Positions 25,665 through 35,600 of a stretch of DNA of 64,000 nucleotides are shown here, in pieces; position 1 is the first letter of the stretch, and the number at the start of each line of letters is the position of its first letter. The position numbers were made by a program, and so were the translations under genes. Under the pieces are notes generated by a model. That model made no database searches and was not told where the DNA came from. It was given only the letters and a program-made list of their open reading frames with translations. Source of the stretch: Streptomyces caeruleatus. Lineage in GTDB: Bacteria; Actinomycetota; Actinomycetes; Streptomycetales; Streptomycetaceae. Where the stretch lies: assembly GCF_001514235.1 (NCBI RefSeq), contig NZ_KQ948928.1, forward strand, positions 372,001-436,000. The letters run 5' to 3'.

Positions 25665-26402
25665 TCAGTGCCGGTGCTCGTGGTCCGGGTGGGACGGGTC
25701 GCCGGGGTGCTCGTGGCCCGGGGCGTACTCCACGCCGGTGCGGGCCTGGTCCAGCCAGCCGAAGAACGCCCAGCGGGCTGCCGCGCGGCGTAGTTCGCCC
25801 TGGATGTCCTCACGGGCGCGGTCATATGGCAGGAAGTCCGCCGGTACGGCCGCCTGGTCGTAGGGGTTGACGCCGCGTCTGAGCGCGCCGGGGGTCAGGA
25901 AGCGGTCGCGGTTGCGGTCGTAGTAGTCCCGGATCGCCGCCTCGGGGATGTGCTGCTCGGATTCCAGGTGGGCCAGCAGGGTGCGGGCGGCGGGGGAGTG
26001 GGAGAGGGCGACGGCGATGATGCTGCCCAGGTCGGCTACGGTGCGCTCCGCGGGTGGGGCGGTGGGGGGTGCGTTTTCGGGTGCGGCGCCGTTGTGGCTG
26101 GTCGCGCCCCGCGGCGGAGCCGCATATCGATACAGCCCCGCGCCCCTGGAGGGGGTTGCAGGGCCGTCGGCGCATTCGTGCGGGGCGCTATGTCTTGGAA
26201 CCAGCCCCTGCTCGGCGCATGCCTGTTGGGCCAGTTCGTCGATCACCAGGACCTGGGTTGCCCAGCGTCGCCGCTGGCGTTCGGCCCTGGCGAGGGACTC
26301 GGGGCGGGTCTCGGGGTCGCGGGCCGGGACTGCTTCGAGGAAGGCGTCCACGTGGGCCTTGGGGACCGGCCGGCCGTGGACGAGGGCGGCGTGGTTCGTC
26401 AT
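25665..26402 (-). CDS. PpiC/SurA-like protein carrying an in-frame REP-like insertion
   Basis: A 245-residue soluble protein. The segment IPEAAIRDYYDRNRDRFLTPGALRRG resembles the helical part of SurA/PpiC foldases, but no full parvulin domain is visible. The C-terminus is His-rich (HPGDPSHPDHEHRH) and might bind metal. Between about residues 86 and 104, GAGLYRYAAPPRGATSHN is encoded by a REP-like element (26091-26147), so the region is an insertion rather than part of the fold. It overlaps the alpha-mannosidase stop by 4 bases (ATGA) and is the second gene of that operon. Function is unknown; folding of exported enzymes is a guess. Confidence 0.75.
   Translation of the reverse strand: MTNHAALVHGRPVPKAHVDAFLEAVPARDPETRPESLARAERQRRRWATQVLVIDELAQQACAEQGLVPRHSAPHECADGPATPSRGAGLYRYAAPPRGATSHNGAAPENAPPTAPPAERTVADLGSIIAVALSHSPAARTLLAHLESEQHIPEAAIRDYYDRNRDRFLTPGALRRGVNPYDQAAVPADFLPYDRAREDIQGELRRAAARWAFFGWLDQARTGVEYAPGHEHPGDPSHPDHEHRH
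26091..26147. repeat. REP-like element inside a coding sequence, long form
   Basis: The 57-bp element matches the one at 51104-51160 (opposite orientation) at 54 positions. It holds a GCGGCTCCGCCGC palindrome flanked by the conserved GGCTGGTCGCGCCCCG and CCCCGCGCCCCT ends. It is read in frame within the PpiC/SurA-like gene. Confidence 0.85.
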
Positions 26403-29400
26403 TCCGTCACCTCCAGTACGACGGCCTCCGTGTAGGCGACGCACCCGTGCCAGCCGACCTTGGCCATCAGCCAGTACGAACCCGGCGGTACCGCGCTGCC
26501 GTCCACCTCGACGGCGTGGTCGAGTTGCCCGCCGGCCGGGACGGTGAAGCCCTGGCAGCCGGGGGTCACGCCCGCCCAGGTCCCCCATGAGGAGACCGCC
26601 CAGAGTGTGCCGCTGACCGGACCTCGGGTCGGATTGCGCAGGGTCACCGGGACACGGGTCCGTTCGCCGCGGCGTACGCTGACGCGCTCGACTCCCAGCT
26701 CTGTCAGGAGAGTTGGCCCCTTGTGCCCGTCCGGCACATCCAGTGCCACCACGTCCTCGTACGTCTGCCCGCCGTACGACAGCCGGGCGGCGAGCCAGTG
26801 GCGGCCCGGCTCGGGGTCGGGTGGTGGTGTCACCGTGGCCTCGGTGAGGGTGAACCCGCCGGGGGCGAGCGCGTACGGAAGCTCGGCGGGCTCGGCGGAC
26901 CAGCCGGGCGGGACGTGCAGGGTCACGGTGCCCGAGACGGGGGTGTCGGTCAGCTCGGAGGAGATCCGGAGCGTGGCCGTGACCGGTCCGTCGGAGACGG
27001 TGAGGGTGGCCGGGGAGACGTACACCGCGACCGGCATGTTGCCGCGTGGGGCGGGGCCGGAGTTGTGGAGCCAGTAGCGGGTGGGGACGGGCTGGGCGGG
27101 CTCGTGGGCGGCGACGCCCTGGCCGGGTGCCGTCGTCGCGTCCGTCGTGGCCAGGACGGTCGCCACTTCGAAGCCGGTCAGGTCCAGGTCGAGGGCCCCC
27201 TGATCGGCGGGTTGCAGTGGCTCCCCGCGCCTCTCCAGTACGTCCGCCCGCGCCCCGTCCGTCCACTCCCGCGGCCCGCGCACCCGCGCCCGCACGGGCC
27301 GCCCGTTCACCTCGTGCATCCGGATGACGACCCCGCGTCCGGGGTCCGCCGCAGCCACGCTTCCCCGGGCGAGCGGCGACCCGGCCGGCTTGAGCGCGTC
27401 GAGCAGCACCTCCCCGGCCGGCTCCAGGCCCAGCAGCGCCGTCTTCCTCGGCAGTGCGGCGTCCTCGGCCGCCGTCCGCCTCAGCCGGGCCGTCAGGGGG
27501 TGGTTGAAGGCGTGTCCCGCCTGCGGCAGCCGCAGCTCGCGCCAGTCGCCCGGGCCCGCGACCACGGCGTACTCGAAGGTGTGGGACCAGCGCTGGAGTT
27601 GGAAGGCGGAGCCGTCGGGCGCCGTGCGGCGGGGCGGGTCGACCCAGATGCCGGACGGCCAGCCCGTGCAGGAGCGCATGAGGGACATGTAGAGGTCGCC
27701 GGAGGAGGTCACCACACAGCCGGGCGTGCCACGGTTCAGGACCGCGAAGCTACGGCCGTCCCAGGCGTCCCCCGGTGGCAGCGCCTCCCCGCCGCCCGCC
27801 GCCGTGGCGCCCAGGACCGCGTCGTCCAGGTCGGCGATCAGCGCGTCCACGGCCTTGGCGTCGTCCTCGGGCCGGGCGCCCGCCACCACGAGCAGCGGCA
27901 GCCGCTCCAGGTCGCGCAGGTCGGCGCCGGGCACCCACTCCTCCCGCAGCGAGGCGCGCGGCGCGACCCAGACGGCCGCCACTCCCCGTTCGGCGAGCTG
28001 TCGGCGCAGTTCCCGGCCGGCCGCCGGGTCCCAGCCGAGGGCCTCCGCGACCAGCGCGTTGCGCTCGGGGGCACCCACCGCGATCCGGATGTCGGGCAGG
28101 TTGGAGTCGACCTCAAGGTCGCCGTAGCGCGGGCCCCCGGCGATCGTCGAGGTCGCCGTCACGCCCACGCGCACCAGGGCCGCCGCGAGCGCCGTGCCCA
28201 GCTCACCGGCGTCGTCCCAGGACGCGTACACCAACTCGGCGACCCCGATGGACCGTTCGCCGAGCGGCCGGCCGGAGCCGTCCTCGACCGCGACCCGGGC
28301 GGTGGAGCCGAGCCCGAACCAGGTGTTGGCCGGGTTGTCGAGCGTCCACGGGAACTCCTCGCTGTCCACCTCCACGAACCCGAACCCGCGCCCGATCACC
28401 GCGTCGGCCACCTCGTGGACCGGCAGCCCGCCACGCACGTCGGAGGGCCAGCGGACCCGGATCAGGCGGTCGGCGCCGTCGTAGCCGTCGACGGTCGTCG
28501 TGAGGTCGAGGCGGTCGACGCCCTTCCAGAGCGTCAGGCGCTGGGTGTAGCGGAAGAGGCCGAGGTCGGCGCGGACGGTGATCCGGGAGCCGGCGGGGGA
28601 GTGCTCGACGTGGACGTCCGCCGTGACGTCCCGGCCGCGGGCGGCGGTCGTGCCGGTCGGCGTGAGGTGCCAGGGGCCCTCGCCGAAGCGCGGGTGCCTC
28701 GGGTACTCCTCCTGGACGACCAGCTCGTTGCCGATGTCACCGGGGCGCAGGAGCTCCCGGCCGCCCTCCGTCAGGGCCCGCAGGCCGCTGACGGCGCCGC
28801 CGCGCGCGGGATCGACCGTTACCTCGTAGAACTCGTTGCGGATCGTCGTGCCCTCGCCGCGCGTCCACCCGGGGACCGTCCCGTCGGTGAGCGGGAGCGC
28901 CTTGAGACCCATGCCGGGCACCTCCGGGACGACGACCCGGAGTTCGCCGTCCTCCCGTACGGCGGGCAGGGGCAGACCGGTGTCGTCCAGCGGGACGAGA
29001 CCGGGGTCCGCCACCGCCAGCACGTCCCGGCGCTCCCAGGTCGCCGCGTTGAAGACCACCAAGTCCGGTGTGCCGCCCGGAAGTTGGGCGACCCTGCTCG
29101 CCAGGGCGTCGGTCGCGTCGGCGTGTACCGTCCCGGCCAGGTCGTACAGCTCCCGCCAGCCGGTGAGCAGGTCGATGTAGACCTGGTCGGACTCCGAGCC
29201 GGTGATGGCGTCGTGGTGGGCGCCGTAGATCAGCTGCCGCCACGCCTTGTCGAGCGCCGCGTCGGGATACGGGTGCCCGGTCACCAGCGAGGCGAGCGTC
29301 GCCCAGGCCTCCGCGTCGGCGAGGAGCGTCTCGCCGTGGCGCTGGGCCTGCTTGGTGTCGATGTAGGAGACGTCCTTGCCGGTGTAGACCGGGTTCATGT

Positions 29401-30640
29401 CCCGCGTCTGCGGGGAGGCCATGCGGCCTTCGGCGTCCAGCTCGGCGCGCACGGCGGCGAAGAAGTCCCTCGGGATTCCGCTGACGAAGCGCGGCCAGAC
29501 GTAACGGTCGTTCCAGTCCCGGTGGATGCCCATCACCCAGCGGCACGGCGGCGCGTAGTCACCACCGACGGGCAGCAGGACGTTACGGGTGAGCGCGACC
29601 TGCTTGAGCCCCTTGAACAGCTTGAACGCGGCCGCCTCCGCTTCCGGCAGGGTGGGCGCGTTGTCGATCGCCCAGCCGGCGCCGTAGTGGTTGACCATGT
29701 ACGCGGTCAGCAGCCCGCGCCCGGACGGGGCGATCCAGCTGAACTCCGCCGGGAACTGCATCCGGTTCGCATCGCGCGGCTCCTCGCCGAACACGGAGAG
29801 GGTCGGCCCCCACTGGTGGAACGGCCCGCGCGCCCAGGAACTGGAGCTGACCCCGGCGTCCGCCATCAGCCCGGGGAACTGCGGGTCGTGCCCGAACGCG
29901 TCCAGCTGCCAGGCCGTCTCCGGGGACGCCCCGATGATCCCGCGCTGGAAGCCGTCGCCGTACAGGGCGTTGCGTACGGTCGCCTCGGCGCCGGTGAGGT
30001 TGGTGTTCGGCTCGTTGTAGGTGCCGCCCATGATCTCGACGCGGCCGGTGCGGATCAGCTGGCGCAGGAACGCGCGCTCCTCCGGGAAGGCGTCCCAGTA
30101 GGGCTTGAGGTAGTCGACCTCCGCGAGCACGAAGGTGTACGCCGGGTCGCGCCGCGCCAGGTCGCAGTGCGCGCGGACCAGGCTCATCCCGGACTGGCCG
30201 CGCGAGTCGAAGGTGCGGGCGGGCAGTCCGGTGCCGGCGGGGTCGTCGGCGACGTCCCAGGTCTCGGTGTAGGCGGCCTGGGTGTTCCACCAGACCGGGT
30301 CGTAGTGGAAGTGGCTGACCATGAACATGGTCCAGCCGGGCTCGGCGGCCGTGAACGCGGCGGACTGCTCCGCCCTGCGGGCCGGGTCGCCGGCGTCCTC
30401 GGCCGTGACCCTGATGTGCGTACGGTCGCCGGGGGCCAGGTCGGTCGTCACCGGTATCTCGGCGCGTACGGTGCCGTCGTCCCCCGCGGTCGCCTCGGCG
30501 GTGCCGTGCACACCCGGGCCCTCGACGGTGAGGCGGACCGTGCGGCCGGGGGCCTCGCCGATCTCCACGGCCACCACCTGCAGCGGATGGTCCTCGGAAC
30601 CGACGAAGAGCTCGGTCGACTCGACAGAGATGACGCGCAT
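26399..30640 (-). CDS. Alpha-mannosidase, glycoside hydrolase family 38
   Basis: A very long GH38 enzyme of 1413 residues without signal peptide. The zinc and substrate motif HFHYDPVWWN is near residue 105-115, and TAWQLDAFGHDPQFPGLM contains the expected nucleophile region. Beta-sandwich domains follow and the last 250 residues add fibronectin/NEW3-like repeats (VRRGERTRVPVTLRNPTRGP). It removes alpha-linked mannose from imported glycans. The ATG at 30640 is preferred over one 60 bases upstream because TAGGAG precedes it and the family N-terminus starts there. A candidate operator lies 49-63 bases upstream. The PpiC/SurA-like gene is coupled downstream. Confidence 0.9.
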   Translation of the reverse strand: MRVISVESTELFVGSEDHPLQVVAVEIGEAPGRTVRLTVEGPGVHGTAEATAGDDGTVRAEIPVTTDLAPGDRTHIRVTAEDAGDPARRAEQSAAFTAAEPGWTMFMVSHFHYDPVWWNTQAAYTETWDVADDPAGTGLPARTFDSRGQSGMSLVRAHCDLARRDPAYTFVLAEVDYLKPYWDAFPEERAFLRQLIRTGRVEIMGGTYNEPNTNLTGAEATVRNALYGDGFQRGIIGASPETAWQLDAFGHDPQFPGLMADAGVSSSSWARGPFHQWGPTLSVFGEEPRDANRMQFPAEFSWIAPSGRGLLTAYMVNHYGAGWAIDNAPTLPEAEAAAFKLFKGLKQVALTRNVLLPVGGDYAPPCRWVMGIHRDWNDRYVWPRFVSGIPRDFFAAVRAELDAEGRMASPQTRDMNPVYTGKDVSYIDTKQAQRHGETLLADAEAWATLASLVTGHPYPDAALDKAWRQLIYGAHHDAITGSESDQVYIDLLTGWRELYDLAGTVHADATDALASRVAQLPGGTPDLVVFNAATWERRDVLAVADPGLVPLDDTGLPLPAVREDGELRVVVPEVPGMGLKALPLTDGTVPGWTRGEGTTIRNEFYEVTVDPARGGAVSGLRALTEGGRELLRPGDIGNELVVQEEYPRHPRFGEGPWHLTPTGTTAARGRDVTADVHVEHSPAGSRITVRADLGLFRYTQRLTLWKGVDRLDLTTTVDGYDGADRLIRVRWPSDVRGGLPVHEVADAVIGRGFGFVEVDSEEFPWTLDNPANTWFGLGSTARVAVEDGSGRPLGERSIGVAELVYASWDDAGELGTALAAALVRVGVTATSTIAGGPRYGDLEVDSNLPDIRIAVGAPERNALVAEALGWDPAAGRELRRQLAERGVAAVWVAPRASLREEWVPGADLRDLERLPLLVVAGARPEDDAKAVDALIADLDDAVLGATAAGGGEALPPGDAWDGRSFAVLNRGTPGCVVTSSGDLYMSLMRSCTGWPSGIWVDPPRRTAPDGSAFQLQRWSHTFEYAVVAGPGDWRELRLPQAGHAFNHPLTARLRRTAAEDAALPRKTALLGLEPAGEVLLDALKPAGSPLARGSVAAADPGRGVVIRMHEVNGRPVRARVRGPREWTDGARADVLERRGEPLQPADQGALDLDLTGFEVATVLATTDATTAPGQGVAAHEPAQPVPTRYWLHNSGPAPRGNMPVAVYVSPATLTVSDGPVTATLRISSELTDTPVSGTVTLHVPPGWSAEPAELPYALAPGGFTLTEATVTPPPDPEPGRHWLAARLSYGGQTYEDVVALDVPDGHKGPTLLTELGVERVSVRRGERTRVPVTLRNPTRGPVSGTLWAVSSWGTWAGVTPGCQGFTVPAGGQLDHAVEVDGSAVPPGSYWLMAKVGWHGCVAYTEAVVLEVTE

Positions 30641-30688
30641 GGGGCTCCTACGAGTGCTCGTGGGGAGCCCCATCCTGGCGCAACGGGA

Positions 30689-30703
30689 TGATTCAAACAA
30701 CCA
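30689..30703. promoter_or_regulatory. Candidate RpiR-type operator, site 3
   Basis: TGATTCAAACAACCA, whose reverse complement agrees with the reverse complement of site 2 at 12 of 15 positions. It sits between the RpiR regulator gene end and the alpha-mannosidase start, where that operon's promoter is expected. Confidence 0.4.
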
Positions 30704-30748
30704 CTCTCAAGGTAATCAGGTGGTTGATCCATACCGTCCCGGGCGGGT

Positions 30749-31633
30749 TCAGCGAGTCCGGCGGTTCTTCACCGCATGCCGCGGGGTGATGTGGTCTGTC
30801 AGGGCGAGCGAGGCGCTGGCGCGCTGGTAGGAGACCTGGCCGACCCGGACGTAGAGACAGTCGACGATCATCAGCACGGAGTGCCGGCCGCCGATGCTGC
30901 CGGTGCGGAAGCTGGTCTCCGAGGTGGCCGAGATGAGCCGGATGTCGGCGGCCTTGGCCAGCGGGGAACGCGGGTCGGTGGTGATGGCGATGGTGGTGGC
31001 GCCCCGCTCCTTGGCCATCTCGAACGGTTCGAGGGTCTCGCGGGTGGCCCCGGAGTGGGAGATGCCGATGGCCACGTCGGCCGGGGTGAGCAGGGCCGCG
31101 GAGGTGGCCGCGCCGTGCACCTCGGTCCAGCCGCGGACCTGGCAGCCGATGCGGAACAGCCGGGTCTCCGTCTCCTGGGCCACCGCGCCGCTGCCACCGA
31201 CGCCGTACACGTCGATACGGCGGGCGCGGGCCAGGGCCTGGGCGGCGCGTTCGAGGGCGTCGAGGTCGATCCGCTCTATGGTCTGCTGGATCGCGCGCAG
31301 ATCCGCGCTGCCGACGACCTGGACGACCCGCTCCAGGCTGTCGTCCGGCGAGATGTCGGGGCCGATCTCGGCGCTGCCCCAGTCGGAGACCTCGCCCCGG
31401 CCGCGCTCCTGGGCCAGCTCGATCAGCAGATGCTGGTAGGAGTCGAGCCCGATGGCCCGGCAGAACCGGGTCACCGTGGCCTGGGAGGTGCCGGTGCGGC
31501 GGCCCAGTTCGGCGGCCGAGCAGTGGGTGACGGCGGCTGGATCCTCCAGGATCAGCTCGCCTACCTTGCGCAGGGATCCGGCCAGCCGGGGCAGTTCGGT
31601 GCGGATCAGTGTGGTGACGTCCGTCGGGGGCAT
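30749..31633 (-). CDS. MurR/RpiR family transcriptional regulator
   Basis: A 294-residue regulator with an N-terminal HTH_6 domain (GRRTGTSQATVTRFCRAIGL, about 44-64) and a C-terminal SIS domain that binds a phosphosugar (YGVGGSGAVAQE, IGISHSGATRETLEPFEMAKERGATTIAITTDPRSPLA). Such proteins sense sugar phosphates and control sugar-use genes. It lies in the middle of the glycan locus, divergent from another SIS protein gene, and is the natural candidate for binding the 15-bp sites found there. The ligand is probably a phosphorylated amino sugar made by the BadF-type kinase, which is inference. Confidence 0.92.
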   Translation of the reverse strand: MPPTDVTTLIRTELPRLAGSLRKVGELILEDPAAVTHCSAAELGRRTGTSQATVTRFCRAIGLDSYQHLLIELAQERGRGEVSDWGSAEIGPDISPDDSLERVVQVVGSADLRAIQQTIERIDLDALERAAQALARARRIDVYGVGGSGAVAQETETRLFRIGCQVRGWTEVHGAATSAALLTPADVAIGISHSGATRETLEPFEMAKERGATTIAITTDPRSPLAKAADIRLISATSETSFRTGSIGGRHSVLMIVDCLYVRVGQVSYQRASASLALTDHITPRHAVKNRRTR

Positions 31634-31764
31634 GGGGAGAAGGTACCAGCCACCGTTTGCGCCGCAGATTGAATACCAGGACCGGACCAGGAGCGGCCGG
31701 GAGGGCTCATTGCCCGTACCGCTCGGTGTGTGATTTATTGATTCATCGATGCAGGAGTCCAGGG

Positions 31765-31779
31765 TGGTTCAATCCATCA
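31765..31779. promoter_or_regulatory. Weak operator-like match in the RpiR/SIS divergent promoter region
   Basis: TGGTTCAATCCATCA shares its first eight bases with site 2 but diverges after that. The surrounding 31634-31850 is AT-richer than the rest, contains ATTGATTCATCGAT, and carries no gene. It should hold the promoters of the two divergent genes. Confidence 0.3.
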
Positions 31780-31850
31780 TTTCCATCCATTGGACTCCAT
31801 CAGGCTCAAACCGTCAGACCCCTCAGTGGGCCGTCAGTGGGGAGTGACCC

Positions 31851-32615
31851 GTGTCCGACGAGTCTGTGAGCGCCCGGCGCTTCGCGCGCGAGGGCATGGC
31901 CGTCCTCGACCGCCTGACCGAGTCCGCCCGCGAGGACGTGGCCCGCGCCGCCGAACTCATCGCCGAGTGCGTCCGCACGGACGGTGTGATCCAGGCCTTC
32001 GGCACCGGCCACTCCCAGGCGATGGTCCTCGAAGTCGCGGGCCGGGCGGGCGGGTTGGTCCCCACCAACCGGATCGGTATCGCCGACCTCGTCCTGTACG
32101 GCGGTGACGCGCCGAGCGTCCTCGACGACCCGCTCCTGGAGCGCGAGCCCGGCGTCGCCGCCCGCCTCTACGACCTGGCCGCCCCGCACCGCCAGGACCT
32201 CTTCGTCATCATCTCCAACTCCGGCGTCAACAACGTCATCGTCGAGATGGCCCTGCACGCCAAGGAGCGGGGCCACCGGATCCTCGCCCTCACCTCCCTC
32301 GCCCACACCCGGGCCGTCCCCGCGGGACACGCCAGCGGCAAGAAGCTCGCCGACCTCGCGGACGTCGTCCTCGACAACGCGGCCCCGCCCGGCGACGCGC
32401 TGCTGGAGCTGCCCGGCGGCGGCGCGGTGTGCGCCCTGTCCACGCTCACCGGCGTGATGCTGGTGCAGATGGCCGTCGCGGAGGCCTCGGGCCTGCTCCT
32501 GGCCGCCGGGGAGCGACCGCCCGTGTACGTCTCCGCCAATGTGCCCGGCGGTTTCGAGGGCAACCTGGAACTGGAGAAGCGGTACGCCGGACGGATCCGG
32601 CGCACCGCGAGCTGA
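31851..32615 (+). CDS. SIS domain protein (phosphosugar isomerase/etherase-like)
   Basis: A 254-residue protein consisting of one SIS domain (AFGTGHSQAMVLEVAGRAGG, VIISNSGVNNVIVEMALHAKERGHRILALTS). It acts on or binds a sugar phosphate. It resembles the family of putative phosphosugar-binding proteins rather than GlmS or canonical MurQ, so I do not give a substrate. GTG 31851 has a GGGGAG ribosome-binding site. It is divergent from the RpiR gene and stops close to the convergent GH84 gene. Confidence 0.85.
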   Translation: MSDESVSARRFAREGMAVLDRLTESAREDVARAAELIAECVRTDGVIQAFGTGHSQAMVLEVAGRAGGLVPTNRIGIADLVLYGGDAPSVLDDPLLEREPGVAARLYDLAAPHRQDLFVIISNSGVNNVIVEMALHAKERGHRILALTSLAHTRAVPAGHASGKKLADLADVVLDNAAPPGDALLELPGGGAVCALSTLTGVMLVQMAVAEASGLLLAAGERPPVYVSANVPGGFEGNLELEKRYAGRIRRTAS

Positions 32616-35600
32616 TCACTCCACGGGTACCGGCGTCAGCGCGACGGCCAGCGGATACGCGCCGGTCGCGAGCGGGGACCCGGCCCTGCCCGACGCGGTG
32701 TCGACCGGCACCAGGCCGTTTCCGTCCGCCGTGGTGACGTAGGCCGTACCGCCGTCCCAGTCCAGGCCGACGTCGAAGGCGGACCTCCCTACCGTGACCT
32801 CGGCGCCGGGCGCGCCGGTCACCGTGTCGACGGGGGTGACCCGGTCCCCGGCGCTGGGGCTGACCCACAGCGTCCGGCCGTCCGGGGACAGCCCGAGGCC
32901 GTACGCCTGGCCGGTGACCAGCAGCGTCGGCTCGGTGTCGTTGGTCGCCGTGTCGATCGGAGTCACCGTCGAGCCACCGGAGTTGGACACGTACACCGTC
33001 TTCCCGTCGGGCGCGGCGACGACGTTGAAGGGCCGCGGGCCGACCGCGACGGGGTCGCTGACGGTGCCGGTGGCGAGGTCGACGGGGCTGACCGTGTTGT
33101 CGTGGATGTTGGCCACGTACAGCGTCCTGCCGTCCGGCGTGACGGCCATGTTCTCCGGCCCGTCGCCGACCCGGACGGGAGCGCCCGCCCTGAGCGTGCC
33201 GGTGCCCACGGGCTGCACCGTGCCGTCCGTGTAGTTGGCCACCCACAGCGTGCCGCCGTCCGGGGTGAGCGCGAGACCGGCGGGGACCCGGCCGACGGCG
33301 ACCGTGGCGGTGACGGTGCCGCGCGCCACGTCGAGCACGCTGACCGTGTTCGAGCCCTGGTTCGCGACGTACGCGGTACGGCCGTCGGCGCTCACGACGA
33401 CTTCGCCCGGGTTGGCGCCGACCGCGATGTTCTCGGTCGTCCCGGAGGACAGGTCGATGGAACTGACCGACGCGCCGCTGAAGTTGGCTGTCAGCGCTCG
33501 CGGCGTGCCGCCGCCGTCGGTGACCTGGACGGGGAGCGCGCGGTCGAGGAGCCCCGCGCCCGAGACGACGACCGAGCGGACGCCTTCGGTGGCGGTGGCG
33601 TCGGCGGTGAGGGTGACCGTGACCGATGCCGGGCCGGTGACCGTGCCCTCGGCGGGCGTGGCGGTGACGCCCTCGGGCACGTCCAGCTTCCAGCGGGCGG
33701 TCTCGCCCCGCGCGTCGGAGAGGTCCAGGGTGACCGTGGCGGAGGCCCCGGGCCGCAGGGACAGCGCGTCGGGGGAGAAGGAGGCGTCGACGCCGGGGTC
33801 GGGGGCGGTCTGCAGCATCGTCCTGTAGAGGAACTGGTCCATCACACCCGGCGAGACCTGCTCGGGCACGGCGTCCAGCGCCTTGCGCTCGGCCCTCAGT
33901 CCGGCCCAGTACCGGGTGACGGCTTCCGCGTCCCCGTCCTTGTGCGCCAGCAGCAGGTCCACGGCGGTCTCGCCCGCGCTGCCGTAGCGGCCGAGCTTGT
34001 CCAGCCAGGCCGAGGTCTCGTCGAGGAACCCGGGGTTGTCGAGCCGGGCGCGCAACCGGTCCGGGGTGGCGGCCATGTCGGCGAAGTAGCCCCTGAGCGC
34101 GGCGGCGGCCCGGTCGAGGCCGCTGTCCTGCTCGTAGGCCTTGTGGAAGGCGGCGATCAGAGGGGTGAGCGTCGGGGACTCGGTGGGGTCGAGCTGGGAG
34201 GAGTAGCTGTTCTCGGCGAAGATCCGCAGCCAGGGGGCGGCGCCGGGGCCGGCGAGGTCCCGTACGGAGGCGAGGAAGGCGGCCCGGGGGTCGTACGCGT
34301 CCGGGTTCCACAGATAGGCCGCCGAGGTGAACAGGGCGATCCGGCTCGCCTCTCCCTGCACCATCGGGTTGGCGGTCACCCCGGTCGAGGCGCTCGCCAC
34401 GCCGGGCTCGCGGCCGGTGTAGGGGCCGAGCAGCAGACGGCTGGTCACGTAGTCGTTGACCGGGTAGTTGTCCCAGACCAGGATCGGGTGGCCGTACACC
34501 TCACGTGCCTGCTGCACCTGCTCGGCGGTGATGGTCGGCGCGATCACACCGACGCCGGTCCACTCGACGACCACGGACAGGTCGAGCTTCTCCCGCAGCG
34601 CCTTCTTGTAGGGGGAGTCGGCGAGGTCGGAGTACTCGGTGGGGACCATTTCCAAGGGCTTCAGGTCCGGGTGCCCGGCGGAGAAGTCCCGCCACACCGT
34701 GTTGAGCAGATGCGCCTGCGCGGCGCCCGCCGCACCGCCGCCCGTGCCGAACTCCGCCTCGTCGGCCGCGCAGTTCCACTTCGTGTAGCTGATGTCGTCC
34801 AGCGGGATCGCGAAGGAGCGCACGCCGATGTCGTACAGCGAGTCGAACTTGGCGGTGAGCGCCTTGACGTCGGCGTCGGAGGAGTAGCAGACGGACAGGC
34901 CGGGGGAGAGGGCGTAGGTGAAGCGGACGTGGTTGGCGCGGGCGCGGTCGACCAGTTCCCTCAGCCGCGCCAGTTCGGCGGGCGGGTACGGCTCGCGCCA
35001 GCGGGCGCGGAGGTAGTCGTCGTCCTTGGGGGAGTAGACGTAGACGTTCTGTTTCGTACGGCCGTAGAAGTCCAGCTGGGCGAGGCGTTCGGCGTGCGAC
35101 CAGGGGGTGCCGTAGAAGCCCTCGATGACGCCGCGCAGGCCGGCGGTGGGCCAGTCGCGGACGGTCACGGTGGGCATCCGGTCGCCGGTGACGAGCTGGC
35201 GCAGGGTCTGGGCCGCGTAGAACGTGCCGGTGGTGTCGGTGCCGGAGAGGGCGAGGAGGGCGCGGCCGTGGGAGCGTCCGGCGGCCAGGGCGTAGCCGCC
35301 GGAGGGCAGGCCGGCCGGGGACTTGGCGCGCAGGTCCCTCAGGGCCGCCGCGGTGGCGGCGTTCTCGGCGGGACCGCCGACGTACACCGTGAGGCCGGAG
35401 GCGGGCGGCCGCTCGCCCGCCGGCACCGTGACGATGTGCTCGGCGCCGGCCTCGCGCAGGACGGACTCGACCAGGCGTCGGGCGGCGGGGTCGGTGCGCG
35501 GGCCGACGACCTCGACGACCCGGTCCGGCACGGTGAGCCGCCCCGGGCCCGCGTGCACGCTCTTCGGCGTCGGCCACACCTGCGGAACCCGGCTGCGGGG

